Shown one piece after another: positions 1-4,347 of a stretch of DNA of 5,999 nucleotides. Position numbers and translations under genes: made by a program. Numbering within the stretch: position 1 is the stretch's first letter; every line of letters starts with the position of its first letter. The stretch is from NCBI GenBank assembly GCA_946630405.1, contig CAMOYW010000077.1, positions 1 through 5,999 of the forward strand. Reading direction: 5' to 3'. The notes under the pieces are model-generated. The model was not told the DNA's origin. It saw only the letters and a list, made by a program, of their open reading frames with translations, and made no database searches. The DNA is from an uncultured Clostridia bacterium (GTDB lineage: Bacteria > Bacillota > Clostridia > Lachnospirales > CAG-274).

Positions 1-974
1 ACTCCGTTAAGTTCTTCAATATTAAGCTCTTTTTCAAGCTTTTCTTGCTCGGTCAGGAGTGTGTCGGCAAGGTCTGCGAGCCTGTTGCTCAGCTCCTCCG
101 TGTCTTCGACTTTGCCCGATTTGATATATTCGCAAACGGCAAAATAGATATCCTTTATGGGCAATGAGTCAAATACAAATTCATTGTCCGTTGCTACGGG
201 ATATATTATCCTGAAATCGGTAAGCAGATAGTAGAGGTTGACGGTATAGTCTATAAGCTTTTCAAATTCGGTATACTGCTCTTGCAGGTCTTCGATATAA
301 GCGGACAGGTCTTCGCCCGAAACCGAGTTTATGTCAAGTGTGTTGTATTCCCCGAGCTTTTCATACAGAAGAGGGAAGTCCTGTTTTGTTTCTTCGCACA
401 ATGGCATGTAGAATGCGGATTTTAACTTTTCAAGCGCATACCGGTTGTATCTTTCGTCGCTAAAGGCTATTTTGGCGCATTGTGTGATATAGTCTGCATA
501 TCTTGCTCTCGTCATACGAAGGGGCAGGGCGCTCATAAACATTGAGCATATACCCTTTTCCTCGTTGGTAAGGTGGGATAAAGCGTGGGCTATTTCGTGG
601 CAGATCGCATGGTTGTCAAGGGTAAGCTCATCGGTCAGTTTTTCGGCTGCGGCTTCGTTCCTTGCAGATACGAGCTTGGAAACGATGTTGCGCACGCTGC
701 CTTGTTCTTTAAGTATGCGTAAAAAGGCATCGGCTGTCAGCTCTTCTGTTTGCTCTATCTTGTCAAATATAGCATTTCTTTCGTTTATTTCGTTGTTTAA
801 GGATTCGTCAACGGCAAGTATAAGTTCATAAATCGCCTTGTCTATCTCCTTTAAACCTTCGGGGATGTCGGAGAGCCTGTCGGTATCAAGGACGTAATCA
901 AGCGTGTCTATAAGTGCAAGCTGTACGCCCAATTGGGTAAGTCGTATTATTTTTGATGTGTCTATTTGTCTCAT
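1..974 (-). CDS. Unrecognised helical protein, C-terminus beyond the left edge
   Basis: An open frame runs from the ATG at 974-972 to the window edge without a stop, giving 324 codons of an incomplete protein. An AGGAAG ribosome binding site lies at 985-980, five bases before the ATG. There is no signal peptide or membrane segment; the sequence is acidic and looks almost wholly alpha-helical, so a cytoplasmic location is inferred. The C-terminal visible part (about residues 305-322, rich in E, K and L) could form a coiled coil. Two features stand out: HEIAH at residues 126-130, which fits the zincin HExxH pattern, and LPLRMTRARYADYI at 150-163, which reads like a conserved core of an uncharacterised clostridial family. 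I cannot name the family. The gene follows the three-SH3b hydrolase on the same strand, with that gene's terminator in the gap and no clear promoter of its own. Coding potential is convincing; function is unknown. Confidence 0.85.
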   Translation of the reverse strand, partial: MRQIDTSKIIRLTQLGVQLALIDTLDYVLDTDRLSDIPEGLKEIDKAIYELILAVDESLNNEINERNAIFDKIEQTEELTADAFLRILKEQGSVRNIVSKLVSARNEAAAEKLTDELTLDNHAICHEIAHALSHLTNEEKGICSMFMSALPLRMTRARYADYITQCAKIAFSDERYNRYALEKLKSAFYMPLCEETKQDFPLLYEKLGEYNTLDINSVSGEDLSAYIEDLQEQYTEFEKLIDYTVNLYYLLTDFRIIYPVATDNEFVFDSLPIKDIYFAVCEYIKSGKVEDTEELSNRLADLADTLLTEQEKLEKELNIEELNG

Positions 975-979
975 TTTAT

Positions 980-985
980 CTTCCT
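980..985 (-). promoter_or_regulatory. Ribosome binding site of the leftmost gene, abutting a terminator
   Basis: AGGAAG read on the minus strand, five bases upstream of the ATG at 974. The U-tract of the preceding terminator ends only two bases before it. Transcripts reaching this gene must therefore read through the terminator, or start very close to it. Confidence 0.7.
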
Positions 986-987
986 AT

Positions 988-1015
988 AAAAAACGGGCGA
1001 AAATCATTTCGCCCG
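988..1015 (-). terminator. Rho-independent terminator of the three-SH3b hydrolase gene
   Basis: A perfect 9-bp stem (CGGGCGAAA at 994-1002 with TTTCGCCCG at 1007-1015) has a 4-base loop. On the minus strand it is followed by six T at 993-988. It begins 11 bases after the stop codon at 1027. This is a textbook intrinsic terminator on the minus strand. Confidence 0.93.
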
Positions 1016-1026
1016 AAATATTGCTA

Positions 1027-2304
1027 TTATTTAAGTATTCTTCTTGCGCCGACATAAGTGTTCTGAGGATATGCTCCGTAGAAGTCTGCGATAGTCACAC
1101 CCTTAGCGGCTCCGTCGGTCGAGTGGATGTACTTTCCGTCGCCGTAGTACATACCTACATGGCTTATTGCGGAATTGCCGCCCGTGTTAAAGAACACGAG
1201 GTCACCGGGTTCAAGTTCGCTCATTTCAACAACTTCACCCTGGCGATACATATCTCTTGATGTTCTGTTGAGCTTTATGCCGAAATTGCCGTATACGCTG
1301 TATACAAAGCCTGAACAGTCAACGCCGTTTACAAGGTCTGTTCCGCCGAATACATAAGGTGTGCCCACATAGTTTTCCGCAAAGCCTAAAAGCTCTGACG
1401 CTGTGACTTTACCTGTGGAATTGTATATAACGGGAACAAAATCCTCGGGCTTTACATCGTTGGGGTTGTAAGCCTCTTCTTCCTCTTCTGCGGGTTCAAA
1501 GCTCTGATCTTCGTTTTCGGGCTTTTCGCCGTTTTTAAGAGTAAGGTAGGAGCCGTTTACATAGCCCTTGTCTCCGTCGTCATCCTCTACTTCAAGCCAC
1601 TTGCCGTCGGCATTGAGTATAGTTACGTTGTAGCCGTTGGGAAGTACCTTAACTATGTCACAATCGGCATTGGGATATTCTCTCATGTTGAGGCTGTCGG
1701 ATGTAACCACACCGTACATTTCCTGCTGTGCCGTCTTTGCGGACACTACAGCTACCGTCTCGCCCTGCTTTTGTGCGGCAAACTTTTCGGGGTTTGTAAC
1801 ACTTTCGGGAAGAGTTATCTCATTAAGCTCGGAGAGAAGAGAACCCTGCATATAATCTTTGTGGATGTATCCCGTGTATCCGTTGTAGCGGATCTGATAC
1901 CAGTCTTTATAACGTCCCGTAGTTACGAAAACATCGCCCTTGTTGGCTTTGCCGTAGGGTGCCGATTCCGTGGTGGGGCGGCAACGAACATTAACTCCGT
2001 CTACCACGCAGGTAGCATCTGTCTGAGTTATTGCCATATAATCGGAATTTATGAAGGCGGTAGTACCGGTACCGTCTCTTTTTACTATTTTGTACCAGCC
2101 GTTGTTTGCGTTTGCAACTATCGTAAGCTCCTCATTTTTGGAAGCATACGCAATGGCTTTTGCCTCGTTGGCATTGTATGAACGAAGGGTGACCGAATCT
2201 CCCTTTACCGTAGCAATATTGGAAGCGAAAGCACTGCCGGAAAATACTGCGGCAAGAAGAGTGCCCAAGGCAAGGCTCTTTGTTAAAGAAGTGGAGCTAA
2301 ACAT
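1027..2304 (-). CDS. Secreted NlpC/P60 peptidoglycan endopeptidase with three SH3b domains
   Basis: The 425-residue product is a probable secreted wall hydrolase. NlpC/P60 enzymes usually cut gamma-D-Glu to diamino-acid bonds in stem peptides, and SH3b domains bind the wall. The N-terminus has a signal peptide (K9 then a hydrophobic run 11-26, likely cleavage after AFA at 27). SH3b-like domains lie at about 29-92, 96-153 and 195-258, followed by an acidic linker (E-rich, 260-290). The NlpC/P60 domain is at about 304-425, with catalytic Cys330 in DCSG, His382 in SHVGM and His394 in YIHS as third residue. The start at 2304 is preferred over an in-frame ATG 16 codons upstream because AAAGGA at 2320-2315 sits ten bases before it and the signal peptide then begins properly. 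The gene has its own promoter, a WalR-like box at the predicted start site, and its own terminator. It is a paralogue of the hydrolase at 2913-3689. Confidence 0.95.
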   Translation of the reverse strand: MFSSTSLTKSLALGTLLAAVFSGSAFASNIATVKGDSVTLRSYNANEAKAIAYASKNEELTIVANANNGWYKIVKRDGTGTTAFINSDYMAITQTDATCVVDGVNVRCRPTTESAPYGKANKGDVFVTTGRYKDWYQIRYNGYTGYIHKDYMQGSLLSELNEITLPESVTNPEKFAAQKQGETVAVVSAKTAQQEMYGVVTSDSLNMREYPNADCDIVKVLPNGYNVTILNADGKWLEVEDDDGDKGYVNGSYLTLKNGEKPENEDQSFEPAEEEEEAYNPNDVKPEDFVPVIYNSTGKVTASELLGFAENYVGTPYVFGGTDLVNGVDCSGFVYSVYGNFGIKLNRTSRDMYRQGEVVEMSELEPGDLVFFNTGGNSAISHVGMYYGDGKYIHSTDGAAKGVTIADFYGAYPQNTYVGARRILK

Positions 2305-2391
2305 TTTAACCCGATCCTTTCCTAAATCAAATACTAACCTAATACTAATCAAATTAATTACGCTGTCTCAAATATGTTACTTTTTTGTTAC
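2305..2391 (-). other. Predicted 5' leader of the three-SH3b hydrolase
   Basis: About 87 bases lie between the predicted start site near 2391 and the ATG at 2304. The leader holds the ribosome binding site (GGAAAGGAT) and a short direct repeat, AATACTAA on the plus strand at 2330-2337 and 2341-2348, spaced 11 bases. I see no strong hairpin in it. The significance of the small repeat is unclear. Confidence 0.4.
2375..2391 (+). promoter_or_regulatory. WalR-like box over the start site of the three-SH3b hydrolase
   Basis: TGTTAC at 2375-2380 and TGTTAC at 2386-2391 form a direct repeat separated by five T. This fits the WalR (YycF) consensus TGTWAH-N5-TGTWAH known from Bacillus and Staphylococcus. 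The box reads on the plus strand, opposite to the gene, and covers roughly +1 to +17 of the predicted transcript. That position would suit repression. That a WalR orthologue exists in this organism is assumed. Confidence 0.65.
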
Positions 2392-2397
2392 GAAATT

Positions 2398-2426
2398 ATT
2401 TTAAGTCAAAAGGGGCTTTTTGTCAA
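2398..2426 (-). promoter_or_regulatory. Housekeeping sigma promoter of the three-SH3b hydrolase
   Basis: On the minus strand, TTGACA (2426-2421) is followed by 17 bases and TAAAAT (2403-2398). Both hexamers are at or one base from consensus with ideal spacing. The predicted start is near 2391. Confidence 0.85.
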
Positions 2427-2719
2427 GTGTTTTGAAACATTTTTAAAATAATGAAATATAATTATAATATTTCCGTTAAAATATACAATCAATTGAGCTA
2501 AAAACCTTAGATTATATGTTTATTTTGTATGTTTTAAACGAAAAAATGTTACAATCAAGAAAAAACAGCACAATTATAATACCCATAACAGGGGATAAAT
2601 ATATGCAAATTTACAATAATTTTTCTGCCGATATTAGAAATGTGCAATAAAATTATTACAATTTTATTACGATATGTGGATTTGGTTATATAAATTATAA
2701 GTAAAGAGTTTAAAAACTG
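2427..2719. other. AT-rich intergenic stretch, no gene seen
   Basis: This very AT-rich stretch lies upstream of the promoter at 2398-2426. It holds a 9-bp AT-only inverted repeat (2646-2654 with 2660-2668) and a lone TGTTAC at about 2547-2552, too isolated to call a box. I find no convincing coding frame, tRNA or other RNA signature. Confidence 0.6.
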
Positions 2720-2745
2720 AAAAAGGGATGCGAAAATCGCATCCC
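2720..2745 (-). terminator. Orphan terminator hairpin in the intergenic gap
   Basis: GGGATGCGA (2725-2733) pairs perfectly with TCGCATCCC (2737-2745) around an AAA loop. On the minus strand five T follow (2724-2720). It looks like an intrinsic terminator, but no gene ends just upstream of it: the nearest is the hydrolase stop at 2913, which has its own terminator. It may be a backup terminator or the end of a small RNA. Confidence 0.75.
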
Positions 2746-2870
2746 CGGGCTGTAAATAATTAATGACAACCACAGACTTTGCTCCGTAGGCGGAAATCGC
2801 ATTTTGCTGAGGAGCAGACGAAGCCTGCAATATTTTAAAGAAAACAAAGCTTTCTTTAAAGGGGGGGGTT
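2746..2870. other. Structured, repeat-like segment between two terminators
   Basis: This 125-bp segment carries several inverted repeats: GCTCC 2781-2785 with GGAGC 2811-2815; GCAGAC 2814-2819 with GCCTGC 2823-2828 (one wobble pair); and TTTAAAGAAA 2834-2843 with TTTCTTTAAA 2851-2860, followed by a run of eight G (2861-2868). It is more GC-rich than the DNA to its left. A dispersed repeat remnant or a small structured RNA ending at 2720 are both possible. I recognise no known family. Confidence 0.35.
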
Positions 2871-2907
2871 AAAAAGGGGTGTAAAAAAACAAGTTTTTAC
2901 ACCCCTT
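2871..2907 (-). terminator. Rho-independent terminator of the one-SH3b hydrolase
   Basis: A 14-bp perfect stem pairs 2874-2887 (AAGGGGTGTAAAAA) with 2894-2907 around a 6-base loop. On the minus strand a run of T follows (2875-2871). It starts six bases after the stop codon at 2913. Confidence 0.93.
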
Positions 2908-2912
2908 GATGA

Positions 2913-3689
2913 TCATTTAAGTATTCTTCTTGCGCCTACATAGGTCTTTACGGAATACTCTCTGTTTATGGAAGTAAGAGTAACACCCTCATCTGCAGCC
3001 TGGATATACATTCCGTCGCCTACGTACATACCTACGTGAGATACGCCGCTTCCGAATGTATTAAAGAACATAAGGTCGCCGGGCTGAAGCTCATCTCTCG
3101 ATACGGGAGTACCCTGCTGATACATTTCTCTTGATGTACGGTTGAGGGTAATGCCGAAGTTCTTGTAGCAGCTGTACACAAGACCCGAGCAGTCAACGCC
3201 CGAAGTAAGGTTGGTACCGCCCCATACATAAGGTGTTCCGATGAATTTCTTTGCGTAATCACAGATGGCAACGCCGAGAGCGGATGCCTTGGGCTTGTTT
3301 GCGGGCTTTGTGCCGTTGCGGAAAGTGATGAACTCACCCTTTATGTAGCCCTTGTTTCCGTTGTCGTCCTGTACGAATACCCAGCCGTACTCCGCACCTA
3401 AAACGGTAAGATTGTAGCCGTCGTCAAGGGTAGTAACTACCTTTGCGGTATCACTGCTGTTTGCACGAACGGGGATAGCTTCGGGGCTTGATACGGTAGC
3501 ATACACATCGGAATCCACATTTTTAATGGGTGTGGAGCCGCAAAGTGCAGCAGCAAAAAGCTCGTTGGGAAGCTCGTCTTCGTTGTAGCCTACATTGGGG
3601 TCTGCATAAGCAAATGCGCTGATGCAAAGCGTTGCAGTAACAGAGCAGAGGATCGTTCTTACAACCTTTTTCGCCGTCATAAATTTCAT
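2913..3689 (-). CDS. Secreted NlpC/P60 peptidoglycan endopeptidase with one SH3b domain
   Basis: The 258-residue product is a probable secreted peptidoglycan hydrolase. The signal peptide spans about 1-29 (basic KK at 7-8, hydrophobic 12-27, likely cleavage after AYA at 29). One SH3b domain lies at about 61-125, a short linker follows (126-136), and the NlpC/P60 domain spans about 137-258. Catalytic Cys167 is in DCSG and His218 in SHVGM. The third catalytic position is Gln230 (YIQA), where the paralogue has His; the family tolerates polar residues here, so activity is expected. The frame opens further upstream, but the ATG at 3689 is chosen because AAAAGGAG at 3710-3703 precedes it (13-base spacing, rather long) and the signal peptide starts there; the ATG at 3680 is possible. 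The protein aligns with the third SH3b plus catalytic domain of the neighbouring hydrolase and ends in the same VGARRILK. It has its own promoter, leader and terminator. Confidence 0.95.
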   Translation of the reverse strand: MKFMTAKKVVRTILCSVTATLCISAFAYADPNVGYNEDELPNELFAAALCGSTPIKNVDSDVYATVSSPEAIPVRANSSDTAKVVTTLDDGYNLTVLGAEYGWVFVQDDNGNKGYIKGEFITFRNGTKPANKPKASALGVAICDYAKKFIGTPYVWGGTNLTSGVDCSGLVYSCYKNFGITLNRTSREMYQQGTPVSRDELQPGDLMFFNTFGSGVSHVGMYVGDGMYIQAADEGVTLTSINREYSVKTYVGARRILK

Positions 3690-3702
3690 TTTAAAAAATA
3701 CA

Positions 3703-3710
3703 CTCCTTTT
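3703..3710 (-). promoter_or_regulatory. Ribosome binding site of the one-SH3b hydrolase, long spacing
   Basis: AAAAGGAG on the minus strand is a strong Shine-Dalgarno match, but it lies 13 bases from the ATG at 3689, with an A/T-rich spacer. It lies just downstream of the outer stem of the leader structure at 3716-3794, so folding could affect its access. Confidence 0.7.
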
Positions 3711-3715
3711 AATAT

Positions 3716-3794
3716 GAGAAGCTCTATTCCGTCTAAACAATCAAAAGTGTTTCGGCTAAAGTATGCAGCCTATGTGAAACACTAAATGCTTCTC
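3716..3794 (-). promoter_or_regulatory. Nested stem-loop in the leader of the one-SH3b hydrolase
   Basis: Within the roughly 128-base predicted leader, GAGAAGC (3716-3722) can pair with GCTTCTC (3788-3794). Inside that, AGTGTTTC (3746-3753) pairs with GAAACACT (3776-3783), stacked on GGCT/AGCC (3754-3757 with 3767-3770) with a 5-base bulge. On the transcript the inner hairpin is followed by a weak T-rich run. The outer stem ends six bases before the ribosome binding site. It does not resemble the c-di-AMP (ydaO) riboswitch sometimes found before such hydrolases, nor any other class I know. It may be regulatory or simply a stabilising leader. Confidence 0.45.
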
Positions 3795-3823
3795 TCAAAT
3801 GTTTCAAATTTATTACAGAGCAT

Positions 3824-3852
3824 ATTTTAAGACATTATTGCACATTTGTCAA
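3824..3852 (-). promoter_or_regulatory. Housekeeping sigma promoter of the one-SH3b hydrolase
   Basis: On the minus strand, TTGACA (3852-3847), a 17-base spacer and TAAAAT (3829-3824). The hexamers and spacing are the same as in the promoter of the paralogue at 2398-2426. The predicted start is near 3817, giving a leader of about 128 bases. Confidence 0.85.
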
Positions 3853-3880
3853 GCGTTTTTTGCGAAATTATTAATTAAGC

Positions 3881-3897
3881 GTAACATTTTCGTAACA
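3881..3897 (-). promoter_or_regulatory. WalR-like box upstream of the one-SH3b hydrolase promoter
   Basis: On the minus strand, TGTTAC (3897-3892), five bases (GAAAA) and TGTTAC (3886-3881). This fits TGTWAH-N5-TGTWAH, the WalR consensus of Bacillales. It lies 28 bp upstream of the -35 element, roughly -64 to -80, which would suit activation. It reads in the same direction as the gene. Confidence 0.65.
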
Positions 3898-3925
3898 ATT
3901 TCAAGCCCCTTTGTGGTAATTATGT

Positions 3926-4018
3926 ATATTTTAGCCGCAGATAATTGGTTTAAATACCTTGTTTAAGGTTAAAAACTTGTCAAATGTTGTTGGTTTTGTA
4001 TATTATCCGGCTAAATAT
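3926..4018. repeat. Long-range inverted repeat in the intergenic gap
   Basis: TTTAGCCG-CA-GATAA (3930-3944) and TTATCCGGCTAAA (4003-4015) are inverted copies apart from a two-base insertion, and similarity extends a few bases outward. They enclose about 58 bases that contain a smaller inverted repeat (ACCTT/AAGGT). This could be part of a small structured RNA or a protein-binding region. No gene is present between 3690 and 4137. Confidence 0.4.
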
Positions 4019-4079
4019 GTCATAATATTTGGCAATATCGCTTAATTATTTAAAGTATTAAAATGTTACGAAAATATTT

Positions 4080-4112
4080 AAAGGCATACCGGTAAAAACC
4101 GATATGCCTTTT
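4080..4112. terminator. Probable terminator of the dockerin gene, possibly bidirectional
   Basis: AAAGGCATA (4080-4088) pairs with TATGCCTTT (4103-4111), then after a C/A mismatch CGGT (4090-4093) pairs with ACCG (4098-4101) around AAAA. T runs exist on both strands: TTTT at 4109-4112 on plus, and TTTAAATATTTT on minus. For the minus-strand dockerin gene it would be the first good terminator after the stop at 4348; the repeat at 4138-4298 lies between the two. Confidence 0.7.
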
Positions 4113-4137
4113 ATAAAATTCGCAAATGATATTATTA

Positions 4138-4298
4138 AGGAACCGCTGATTTAATTAATCATTCGTATATTTGGCTAATGTCACCGCATACTGCGTCAAA
4201 TCTCTTCAACATAGCTTTAGGCTATGTCTTCAGAGCTTTTCCTTGTCTGCAATGACATTATCTCAAATCTGCTTCAAGTGAATTAATCAGCGTTTCCT
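4138..4298. mobile_element. MITE-like element, complete short copy
   Basis: The ends are imperfect inverted repeats: GGAACCGCTGATT at 4139-4151, and the reverse complement of the other end reads GGAAACGCTGATT. The element is flanked by TA on both sides (also readable as TTAA at 4135-4138 and 4298-4301). Further inverted repeats lie inside: AATGTCA (4177-4183) with TGACATT (4253-4259), and ACATAGC (4209-4215) with GCTATGT (4221-4227). It has no coding frame. A longer relative starts at 5809, where the TA flank is kept but TTAA is not, which favours a TA duplication as in IS630/Tc1-type elements. The family name is not known to me. Confidence 0.75.
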
Positions 4299-4347
4299 TA
4301 ATGCTGTTTGTGTTGTGAACGCAAATCTTTGACCGTACTTAGTCTTA

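Noticed and set aside
904..1260. Plus-strand open frames over the hydrolase and leftmost genes (also 565-831, 1175-1357, 1637-1855, 1771-2181, 2051-2404)
   Set aside because: They lie antisense to well-supported genes with clear domains or good start signals, lack convincing ribosome binding sites, and show no recognisable protein features.
2555..2830. Minus-strand open frame of 91 codons in the intergenic gap
   Set aside because: It would start with TTG without a ribosome binding site, runs straight through the terminator hairpin at 2720-2745, and its composition follows the AT-rich gap rather than the nearby genes.
3032..3337. Minus-strand frame of 101 codons inside the one-SH3b hydrolase
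   Set aside because: It is a shifted reading frame wholly within a gene whose own frame carries the NlpC/P60 catalytic motifs.
3690..3820. c-di-AMP (ydaO) riboswitch upstream of the NlpC/P60 gene
   Set aside because: I looked for it because such riboswitches often precede similar hydrolases, but the conserved core sequences are absent and the predicted leader (about 128 bases) is too short to match.
4064..4080. Third WalR-like box, TGTTAC followed by GAAAA and TATTTA
   Set aside because: The second half-site has two mismatches to TGTWAH and no gene starts downstream on that strand. It is kept only as a half-site note.
4138..4298. CRISPR array or tandem repeat
   Set aside because: There are only two dispersed copies, 1.5 kb apart, with terminal inverted repeats and no regular spacer pattern.
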